Source: Desertivibrio insolitus
GTDB taxonomy: Bacteria; Actinomycetota; Actinomycetes; Actinomycetales; Microbacteriaceae
DNA length: 64,000 bases
Direction: 5' to 3'
Assembly (NCBI RefSeq): GCF_017355965.1
Contig: NZ_JAFIQW010000002.1
Coordinates: 207,170-271,169 of the forward strand
The notes beneath the pieces are model-generated. The model worked only from the letters and a program-made list of their open reading frames with translations. It did not search any database and had not been told where the DNA came from. A program made the position numbers and the translations under genes. This document shows, one piece after another, positions 52,428 to 58,717 of the stretch; the stretch's first letter is position 1, and the number at the start of each line of letters is the position of its first letter.

Positions 52428-53182
52428 CCGGGCGTCGACGAGCCACCGCGATCGTCTTCGCGTCGCTGATGATCGCCGGATGCTCGGCGGAGGAGCCCGA
52501 GGTCGAGCGCGTGACCGAGGAACTGCCTGAGGGGCGTTACCCGTGGCACACCGACATCGTGTCCACGACGTTCTGGGTCGGGGAGATCCTCGATCCGGCG
52601 GCGTCCGACGGCAGCCAGGAGATCTCGGCCTACGACTCCCGGTGGATGGAGAGCTACGGCGGGTGCGACGGGATCGTCGTCGACGGGGTCTGCGGCACCG
52701 AGGCCCGCTCGGCCGAGAACGGGTGGTTCCCGACGAGCATGACGCCGCTGCAGAATCCCTTCTATCTCGACCTCCCCTTCGACGACGTCAACAACGATGC
52801 CGCTTTCGCCATGCGCGGGGACGTCGTGCCGTGGGCGGGGGAGGAGCCCTACGCATCGCGCGTCGCGGACCGCGGCTTCAGCCTCATGAAGAACCGGTGG
52901 GTCGAGCTGCGCAAGGGCGACGCGGTCTGCTTCGGGCAGATCCAGGACGCGGGTCCGGCCGTGTACGACGACGCCCAGTACGTGTTCGGCGACGACGATG
53001 CGCGCCCTGCGAGCACGCGTTTCAACAACGCCGGGCTCGACGTCTCACCCGCGCTCAACGGTTGTCTCGGCTTCGAGGACCTGAACGGCCAGAACGACCG
53101 AGTGCACTGGCGGTTCGTCGACGAGAGTGACGTGCCCGAGGGGCCCTGGACGAGGATCGTGACGACGAGCGGGGTGCAGTGA
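52424..53182 (+). CDS. Lipoprotein of unknown function, possible double-psi barrel
   Basis: 252 residues. Signal peptide with lipobox MIAGC, so it is anchored outside the membrane. The body has VSTTFWVGEI, FYLDLPFDDVNNDAAF, CFGQIQDAGP and a C-terminal segment NNAGLDVSPALNGCLGFE ... VHWRFVD that recalls the DVSP/DLSP motif of expansin/RlpA-like double-psi barrels; this is inference. It is the last gene of the operon begun at 48632, overlapping the deacetylase stop, so a role in handling the secreted glycan or wall is likely. Confidence 0.8.
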   Translation: MTGRRRATAIVFASLMIAGCSAEEPEVERVTEELPEGRYPWHTDIVSTTFWVGEILDPAASDGSQEISAYDSRWMESYGGCDGIVVDGVCGTEARSAENGWFPTSMTPLQNPFYLDLPFDDVNNDAAFAMRGDVVPWAGEEPYASRVADRGFSLMKNRWVELRKGDAVCFGQIQDAGPAVYDDAQYVFGDDDARPASTRFNNAGLDVSPALNGCLGFEDLNGQNDRVHWRFVDESDVPEGPWTRIVTTSGVQ

Positions 53183-53192
53183 GTGCGGGTCG

Positions 53193-53262
53193 CCGCAAAA
53201 CCCGACGGATGCCGCACGAACCCGCGATCCAGCTTGCCGGGACCGCTGCATCGACTGCATCT
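53193..53262 (+). promoter_or_regulatory. Polysaccharide-regulon promoter D (CCGCA boxes)
   Basis: CCGCAAA at 53193 and CCGCACG at 53212, then TTGCCG at 53234, 22 bp after the second box start; GCATCT at 53257 as weak -10. Drives the small protein at 53293. Confidence 0.6.
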
Positions 53263-53292
53263 TTGGTGCACACCACCAACGTCGGAGGAATG

Positions 53293-53529
53293 ATGAGCAG
53301 ACGGTCCGCCCTCGCCTATGGCGCCCTCGCGTTCGGTGCGGCGTCGGTCGCGATCGCCGCCCCTCTCGCGCTCGCCTCTCCTGCGCACGCCGTCGTGATC
53401 ACGCAGCACGTCGAGGCCGCCTCCGCCGCTGAGGCCGAGGCCGTCGTGCGGGACGCCGTGGTCGGCGGCTCGGTGCTCGCACTCGGCCTCCTCGGCTTCA
53501 CGGCCATCAACGCGCGCCGCTCGCACTGA
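53293..53529 (+). CDS. Small exported protein with sortase-substrate-like tail but no LPXTG
   Basis: 78 residues. Signal peptide (MSRRSALAYGALAFGAASVAIAAPLALASPAHA), a short acidic stretch, then a C-terminal membrane helix and basic end (RDAVVGGSVLALGLLGFTAINARRSH). That tail closely matches the anchor tail of the large surface protein at 58718 (RDAAIGGSLLLLGVLALGFARLRRQH), but no LPXTG-like motif precedes it. GGAGG lies 4 nt before the ATG at 53293 (an ATG at 53290 is also in frame). It has its own CCGCA-box promoter. Confidence 0.75.
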   Translation: MSRRSALAYGALAFGAASVAIAAPLALASPAHAVVITQHVEAASAAEAEAVVRDAVVGGSVLALGLLGFTAINARRSH

Positions 53530-53700
53530 GGACCCCCGCGTAGCTGCGCGCCCGGAGTCGCCCTCGCGCGGCGTTCGCCCCGCTGTCTGCCGCCCTCCTT
53601 CGTCGCGGTTGCTGGCAGCTTCTCCGTGTCGCGCGCGTTCGCCGGTGGTCCCGGCATGCGGTCGCGCCCGTCGGCCGATCGCTCGCGGGGTTGCGGACTC

Positions 53701-53781
53701 CCGCAGCATCCGCCAGAAGCCCGCAGGCACCCGCACGAAGGCGCGGATTCCGTTGACCGTCCCCCGGCCGGCACGGGAGGT
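53701..53781 (+). promoter_or_regulatory. Polysaccharide-regulon promoter B (CCGCA boxes)
   Basis: CCGCA at 53701, 53721 and 53731, then TTGACC at 53753, 22 bp after the last box start. CCGCACGAAGG is shared with promoter A. Weak -10 GGAGGT at 53776. Lies in the 287-bp gap before the GT2 gene at 53817, which holds nothing else I can name. Confidence 0.62.
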
Positions 53782-53816
53782 TGAAGTCGCCCGATCCGAA
53801 GGAGACCTAGCCACCC

Positions 53817-55226
53817 ATGAGCACCGTCATCGATCCGATCGACGTGTTCGTTCCCCGCAGCCACTCGCTCGCGGAGATCGAGCAGGTCACGACCTACCAG
53901 CGCCGCCACGCCACGATCGCCTGCATCATCCCCGCCTACAACGAGGAGGAGACGATCGCCGAAGTCCTCCGCAGTCTGCTCGCCCAGACGCGGCCGCCGG
54001 AGGTCATCCACGTCATCGTCAACAACACGACCGACAACACGGTCTACGAGGCCCGCCAGTTCGAGGGCGAGCACAAGCTGCACTACCGCGGCACCGACTA
54101 CGTGACTCACGTGCACGTGCACGACATCGGCAAGAACGCGGACCGCAAGGTCGGCGCGCTCAACTTCGGGTGGGAGCTCTCCCGCGAGTACGACTTCATC
54201 CTCGGAGTCGACGGCGACACGACGCTCGACCCCAAGTGCGTGCAGTGGCTCGAGGACGAGATGACGGATGACTCGCGCATCGGTGGCCTCTCCGCGATCT
54301 ACTCGATCGACGATCAGAAGATCAAGGGCTGGGGCGCCAACTTCCTGGTCGCCGGCCAGAAGGCCCAGTTCGCGAGCTTCAACATGGACAACCTGGTCCG
54401 CAACCGCGACATGGCGGTGCTCGGCGGCCAGTGCTCGCTGTTCCGCACCACGGCGCTGAAGTCGACGATGGAGCACTACCGCCAGGACTACCCCTGGGTG
54501 CGTGACTCCGAGGTCGAGGACTCGCTGTTGTCGCTGCAGATCAAGTCCGTCGGCTTCCTCACCAAGATCAGCGCCCACGCCCGGGCGAACGTCGGCGCGA
54601 TGACCACCGTCCGCGCGCTCAACGCCCAGCAGATCAAGTGGACCGTCGGCGCGATCGAGCTCATGCGCGCGAAGCCGTTCCACCCCAACCTGCGGCTGCG
54701 CTGGCGTGAGAACTTCCAGATGCTCTTCAACATCTCGACCCGCGTGATGTTCGCCCTGCTGCTCGTCGGTTCGCTGTCGATCAACGCCTTCGTCTTCAAC
54801 TGGGTGTGGCTCGTGCCGCCCGTGATCGCGTGGCTGCTGAACATCCGCACGATGCTGTCGATGCAGAACCGTTCCGCCTGGGACGTGATCTACGCGGTGC
54901 TGTTCTTCCCCGCGGAGCTCTACATGTGGCTCAGGATCACTCACTTCGTGACGTCGTGGTACCGGTCGCTGGCGCGCGTCGAGCACGACAACTGGGGCGC
55001 CCAGGCATCCGCCGAGTCGGGCAGCGGCTCGAACGGTCTCACCTGGCCGATCATCGGGGCGGTCGTGACCGCCGCGGTCGCCATCATCAGCTGGAACATG
55101 ATGGACCTCTTCACGCGGTCGCTCATCCTCGCCCTCGGCTGGCCCCTGCTCAGCGTTTTCACCGTCGGACTCACCGTCTCGATGTTCCGTCTGCTCGTTC
55201 GCCGCCACCGCGGCTTCAAGGTCTGA
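53817..55226 (+). CDS. Membrane GT2 glycosyltransferase (polysaccharide synthase-like)
   Basis: 469 residues. GT2 domain with CIIPAYNEEETI, the metal site GVDGDTTLDP, catalytic VED (RDSEVEDSLL) and QQIKWTVGA, a Lys variant of the Q-x-x-R-W motif; then four to five membrane helices (VMFALLLVGSLSINAFVF, VWLVPPVIAWLL and others) and a basic tail. It is probably the main polymerase/exporter of the cluster. GAAGGAGA precedes the ATG. The stop codon TGA is part of a hairpin with an ACCCGAA loop that leads into the next gene. Confidence 0.9.
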   Translation: MSTVIDPIDVFVPRSHSLAEIEQVTTYQRRHATIACIIPAYNEEETIAEVLRSLLAQTRPPEVIHVIVNNTTDNTVYEARQFEGEHKLHYRGTDYVTHVHVHDIGKNADRKVGALNFGWELSREYDFILGVDGDTTLDPKCVQWLEDEMTDDSRIGGLSAIYSIDDQKIKGWGANFLVAGQKAQFASFNMDNLVRNRDMAVLGGQCSLFRTTALKSTMEHYRQDYPWVRDSEVEDSLLSLQIKSVGFLTKISAHARANVGAMTTVRALNAQQIKWTVGAIELMRAKPFHPNLRLRWRENFQMLFNISTRVMFALLLVGSLSINAFVFNWVWLVPPVIAWLLNIRTMLSMQNRSAWDVIYAVLFFPAELYMWLRITHFVTSWYRSLARVEHDNWGAQASAESGSGSNGLTWPIIGAVVTAAVAIISWNMMDLFTRSLILALGWPLLSVFTVGLTVSMFRLLVRRHRGFKV

Positions 55227-55242
55227 GAGAACCCGAACCTCA
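55224..55242 (+). other. Start-codon hairpin with ACCCGAA loop
   Basis: TGAG (55224-55227) pairs with CTCA (55239-55242) around AGAACCCGAAC; the A of the ATG is the last paired base. No Shine-Dalgarno sequence precedes this start. Confidence 0.45.
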
Positions 55243-55967
55243 TGCTCAACAAGAAGAAGCGCATCGCCCTGGCCGCCGCCGGCACCCTGGTGATGCTGAC
55301 GATGACCGGATGCTCCGCGGCCGACGTGCTCGGCATCACCCAGGCTCAGGCCGCGCTCGACGCGGTCGCCGAGGAGCAGAAGCCCTCGGCCGAGCCCACG
55401 GCCGAGGAGACCGCCGAGTCCGCGACCGACGCGACGTCCGAGGAGACGGCGCCCGAGCCGACCCCGGCGGCGCAGGCCACCGAGAACGCGCTCGTCGCGC
55501 TGCAGGCGCCGACCGGTGACCTGGCGAGCGGCTCCGTCGCCCACACGATCCCCGCGGGCAGCGGCACCGTCCACCTCAACTACTGGACGAACCAGAACCC
55601 CGCCGAGTGGACGAACGACCTCTCTGTGCCGGTGTACCTCAACGTGACGATCGGCGACGCCGGCCCGAAGGCGCGCTACACGATCAACGCGTTCTCGGCG
55701 AAGACCACCGAGGCCCAGCTGGTGTCGGACATCGGGAACTACGAGATCACCCCGCCGTTCTCGTACTTCACGACGATCGTCGTCGGCCCCACGGCATCCG
55801 ACAGTCTCGAGCTCATCGTCGAGATGGAGATCTCGATGGAGACCGCGGAGGGCACCGGCGACTACACGAAGGTGCGCGTCGCCGACAAGCTCACCATCGA
55901 CTTCGCCTCGGCACCCGTCGAGACGACGCCCAAGGAAGCGGAGACCCGAACCGCCTCCACCCACTGA
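55242..55967 (+). CDS. Lipoprotein of unknown function in the polysaccharide cluster
   Basis: 241 residues. Signal peptide with lipobox MTGC, a Glu/Thr/Ala-rich linker (about 40-85), then a beta-rich domain (GSGTVHLNYWTNQNPAEWTND, VPVYLNVTIGDAGPKARYTINAFSAK, DSLELIVEMEISMETAEG). I do not recognise the family; an outer-surface protein that binds or organises the glycan is possible. It is co-transcribed with the GT2 gene 15 bp upstream. The start lacks a Shine-Dalgarno sequence and has AACCCGAACC in its place. The last codons form another small hairpin with loop AGACCCGAA (55938-55954). Confidence 0.78.
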   Translation: MLNKKKRIALAAAGTLVMLTMTGCSAADVLGITQAQAALDAVAEEQKPSAEPTAEETAESATDATSEETAPEPTPAAQATENALVALQAPTGDLASGSVAHTIPAGSGTVHLNYWTNQNPAEWTNDLSVPVYLNVTIGDAGPKARYTINAFSAKTTEAQLVSDIGNYEITPPFSYFTTIVVGPTASDSLELIVEMEISMETAEGTGDYTKVRVADKLTIDFASAPVETTPKEAETRTASTH

Positions 55968-56613
55968 GAACAGTCCGACCGAGAACCGACGCGGACCCGA
56001 ACCGCGTCGGCGCTCGGGGCGGGCGGTGCCGACCCGAACGGCACCGCCCGCCGGCACTGCTCGCCGGTACGCGCGATGTGCGCGGGCTCCTCAGGCTTCC
56101 CCCCGGGCCTGAGGAGCTCCGCGGACCGCGTGTCCCACGGGCTGCGGGACGGCACCCGTGCCGGACCGGGGAGAACCACCTCCCCGGTCCGACCCTCCCT
56201 CGGCGCTCGGGCGCCATCAGTCCCGGCGCGGAACGGACCCCCGCTGTTCCGCGCCGGGCACCTCGGCGATGCGGGGATCCGCACCTCCGCAAACCGCTTG
56301 CGCGCGGCCGCAGGAAAGCCCGTTTTCGCTTCTCCGGCGCTCCCCGGCCCGGCATGCTTGAGCCCGTCGCCGACCCGAACGGCGGCCCGGTCGCAGGTCA
56401 CGCTGCCCGAGCTCCTCAGACGGTTCTCCCCCCAACCGCCTGAGGAGCACGCGGAGCGGGACCTGAGGACCAGTCGTGAAGTGCGCGGAACCCGAATGCC
56501 GAACTTCACGCTCTTCCGCCGGCGGTGCGCCCGAACGCACCGCCGGCGGATCGACGGGCGATCGCCTCCGCCGGACGCGACCGTAGCCCACACGCTTACC
56601 CGAAGCAGACCCG
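55968..56613 (+). promoter_or_regulatory. 646-bp non-coding region packed with hairpins
   Basis: No gene is supported here. Hairpins with loop ACCCGAA or CCCGAA: 55986-56010 (9-bp stem), 56018-56052 (14 bp), 56368-56384 (5 bp), 56476-56509 (7 bp plus inner pairs) and 56515-56550 (15 bp). Hairpins with a C6 loop: 56086-56117 and 56411-56448, which share the stem GCTCCTCAG. Others: 56162-56191 (12 bp, loop AACCAC) and 56222-56258 (13 bp, C5 loop). Promoter E lies at 56287-56358. ACCCGAA also stands at 56598-56604, just before the next start. The region therefore holds the 3' end of one message and the long leader of the next. Confidence 0.7.
56287..56358 (+). promoter_or_regulatory. Polysaccharide-regulon promoter E (CCGCA boxes)
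   Basis: CCGCAAA at 56287 and CCGCAGG at 56308, then TTCTCC at 56330, 22 bp after the second box start; CATGCT at 56353 as -10 with 17-bp spacing. The predicted transcript starts at the ACCCGAA hairpin 56368-56384. Confidence 0.5.
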
Positions 56614-58212
56614 ATGCTGAGCACCAAGACCGAGGCCGTCGACCTCGAACTCCTCCCCGCTCGACCGAGAGTCGTCGCACTGATCCCCGCGCACGACGAG
56701 GCTGCCGGCATCGCCGGAACCATCGAGGCGATGATCGACCAAACCTTCGTGCCCGAGGTCGTCGTCGTGCCCACCGGATTAGCGGGCGCCGCTTCACTCG
56801 TCGCTTCCTACCCCGTGGATGTGGTGGACGTCGCTCTCGCCTCCGGCGACGACGCCTCCGTCGCGTTCAATCAGGCGTGGGCGCAGTACGCGGCAGTAGC
56901 GGATGTCGTGTTGACCGTGCCCGAGGACGTCGCGCTGCCCGCGAACTCGGTCGAAGAATGCGTGCGCGAGCTCCTCGGCAGCGAACACAGCACCTGGTCG
57001 GGCGTCGGCGGCGCTGAGGCGATCCGGGGATCCGTCCTCCGCGATGTGGTCAACGGCTTCGACCGCCCCGGCCCTTGGTTCGGCGACCCCGCCGACTTCG
57101 ACGCCGAGCTCACCGCCTGGCTGGCGGAGGTCGCCGACGGCAGTGCTCGCACCCGTGACCGTGCTGCGACCATCGTCGCTCTGCTTCCGGCGCACAACGA
57201 GGAAGACGGTATTGCGGACGCCATCCGCGGACTGCGGAATCAGACGCGGCCGCCGGACCGGATCGTGGTGGTCGCGGACAACTGCACGGACGGAACCATC
57301 GCCATCTCGCTGGCAGAGGGCGCCGAGATCGTCGAGACGAAGGGCAACCGTCACAAGAAGGCGGGCGCCTTGAATCAGGCTCTCGAGGCACTCCTGCCCA
57401 CGCTGGCGGACGACGATGTGGTTCTCGTGCAGGACGCCGACTCGGCGCTCGACGAGGGCTTTCTCGAATGCGCGGAGGGCTACCTGCACGACCGCCGTTT
57501 CGGCGCGATCGGAGGTACTTTCCGAGGCGGCGAGGGCGCGGGTTTCCTGGGGCACCTTCAGCGCAACGAGTACGCACGATACGGCCGCGACGTTCGACGG
57601 CTGCGGGGCAAGTGTCTGGTCGTTACTGGCACGGCTGCAACCTTCAGGGTCAAGACGCTTCGCGAGATCGGCAGTGCCCGGGTCGCGGGGAAGCTGCCGC
57701 CAGGGGATCGCCGCGCAGGCGTCTACGACACTTCGGTGCTCACGGAGGACAACGAGTTGACGTTCGCGATCCGGCACTTGGGATACGAGGTGCTGAGCCC
57801 AGCGGGATGCACCCTGGTGACCGAGGTCATGGAGACCTGGAGCGATCTCTGGAAGCAACGGTTGCGCTGGAAGCGTGGAGCAGTCGAGAACTGCTTCCAG
57901 TACGGGCTTACAAGAGTGACGTGGCCCTATTGGGGTCGTCAACTGCTGACGCTTCTCGGAGTTCTGGTCACGTTCGTGTACCTCGGCACGCTCTTATGGG
58001 CCGGCCTCACTGGGAGCTTCACCCTTCAGCCCTTCTGGCTGGCGGTCAGCCTGATCTTCGTCGTCGAGCGCGTCGTCACCGTCAGAGACCGGGGCTGGCG
58101 GCACATGCTCGCCGCAGCCGTGATGTACGAGCTGCTCCTCGATCTCTTCCTCCAGTTCGTACACGCCAAGGCCTACTTCGATGCCCTAACCGGGCGTCAG
58201 CGCAACTGGTAG
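56614..58212 (+). CDS. GT2 glycosyltransferase with duplicated, degenerate N-terminal domain
   Basis: 532 residues. Residues ~20-170 form a GT2-like Rossmann domain (VVALIPAHDEAAGIAGTIEAMIDQTF) with no D-x-D (VPEDVALP) and no acceptor motifs. Residues ~190-450 are a full GT2: LLPAHNEEDGIADAIRGLRNQT, VQDADSALDEG, catalytic TED (LTEDNELTF) and QRLRWKRGA. Two to three membrane helices follow. Synthase-like polymerase or exporter. The start has no Shine-Dalgarno; ACCCGAA and ACCCG stand at -16 and -6. A 50-residue membrane protein follows 12 bp later. Confidence 0.87.
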   Translation: MLSTKTEAVDLELLPARPRVVALIPAHDEAAGIAGTIEAMIDQTFVPEVVVVPTGLAGAASLVASYPVDVVDVALASGDDASVAFNQAWAQYAAVADVVLTVPEDVALPANSVEECVRELLGSEHSTWSGVGGAEAIRGSVLRDVVNGFDRPGPWFGDPADFDAELTAWLAEVADGSARTRDRAATIVALLPAHNEEDGIADAIRGLRNQTRPPDRIVVVADNCTDGTIAISLAEGAEIVETKGNRHKKAGALNQALEALLPTLADDDVVLVQDADSALDEGFLECAEGYLHDRRFGAIGGTFRGGEGAGFLGHLQRNEYARYGRDVRRLRGKCLVVTGTAATFRVKTLREIGSARVAGKLPPGDRRAGVYDTSVLTEDNELTFAIRHLGYEVLSPAGCTLVTEVMETWSDLWKQRLRWKRGAVENCFQYGLTRVTWPYWGRQLLTLLGVLVTFVYLGTLLWAGLTGSFTLQPFWLAVSLIFVVERVVTVRDRGWRHMLAAAVMYELLLDLFLQFVHAKAYFDALTGRQRNW

Positions 58213-58224
58213 AGGAGGTGAAAC

Positions 58225-58377
58225 ATGTACAACAACGTCATTCCGTCTACTGGAGCAGGTGTGCTCGCTGCGACGGGGTTCGATTCGATCTGGCTCGGAC
58301 TCGCAGCGTTCGCCCTGATCGCTGCCGGAACTGCGATCATGCGCATCGTTCCGAAGCGCCGGGTGAATGAGGCCTGA
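58225..58377 (+). CDS. Small single-pass membrane protein
   Basis: 50 residues, starting MYNNVIPSTGAGVLAATG with one membrane helix (WLGLAAFALIAAGTAIMRIV) and a basic tail (PKRRVNEA). GAGGAGGTG lies 7-8 nt before the ATG, one of the best ribosome sites in the cluster, which argues that this short frame is real. It is in the same message as the GT2 gene ending 12 bp upstream and could be a subunit of that synthase. VIPSTGAG is loosely like a sortase-type motif but lies at the wrong (N-terminal) side of the helix only by a few residues. No family is recognised. Confidence 0.72.
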   Translation: MYNNVIPSTGAGVLAATGFDSIWLGLAAFALIAAGTAIMRIVPKRRVNEA

Positions 58378-58386
58378 CGGACGGTT

Positions 58387-58410
58387 CGCTCGTACCGGCA
58401 GGTACGAGCG
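58387..58410. terminator. Hairpin after the small membrane protein gene
   Basis: A perfect 10-bp stem CGCTCGTACC / GGTACGAGCG with loop GGCA, 10 bp after the stop. There is no T-run, so termination is uncertain. Confidence 0.5.
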
Positions 58411-58440
58411 CGACGCGGATCGCGGCCGAGAAGCCCCCAC

Positions 58441-58524
58441 TTGCGGGACACCGCAAGCCTTAGGGGCGAAAACCCGCAACCACCGGGTGCCCCTATTGCA
58501 ACCCCCTAATTAGGGGGATGAAGT
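58441..58524 (+). promoter_or_regulatory. Polysaccharide-regulon promoter F with palindromic spacer
   Basis: TTGCGGgacaCCGCAA at 58441-58456 (inverted half-sites), CCGCAAC at 58474, then TTGCAA at 58496, 22 bp after that box start. The spacer 58502-58517 is the perfect palindrome CCCCCTAATTAGGGGG; TGAAGT at 58519 is the -10. Drives the surface protein at 58718. Confidence 0.62.
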
Positions 58525-58707
58525 GGAAGTAGTCGGAACCCGAACCGACTTCCGTTCCACCTCGCACCAACGAGTTCGCCGGACCCGAACCAGCGAACTC
58601 GACGCCTCCCCGAAGAGGCGGACACGACTGTGAGGCGCAGCCCTCGGCTGCGCCTCACAGCCATGCCGATGTGGCTCCTTCCGGCTCGGGTTCCTCCAAC
58701 CCGAAAG
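58523..58707 (+). other. Leader with serial ACCCGAA-loop hairpins
   Basis: AGTCGG/CCGACT (58531-58550, loop AACCCGAA; outer GTGGAA/TTCCAC), CGAGTTCGC.GG/CC.GCGAACTCG (58571-58601, loop ACCCGAA), CGCCTC/GAGGCG (58603-58620, loop CCCGAA), and a perfect 15-bp stem at 58628-58660. Finally TCGGGTT (58686-58692) pairs with AACCCGA (58698-58704), directly before the AAAGGAAG ribosome site, so ACCCGAA is paired there. Confidence 0.6.
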
Positions 58708-58717
58708 GAAGCACCAC

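Noticed and set aside
56076-57017. 313-codon frame through the hairpin-rich gap
   Set aside because: The sequence is explained by inverted repeats and overlaps the start of the GT2 gene in another frame.
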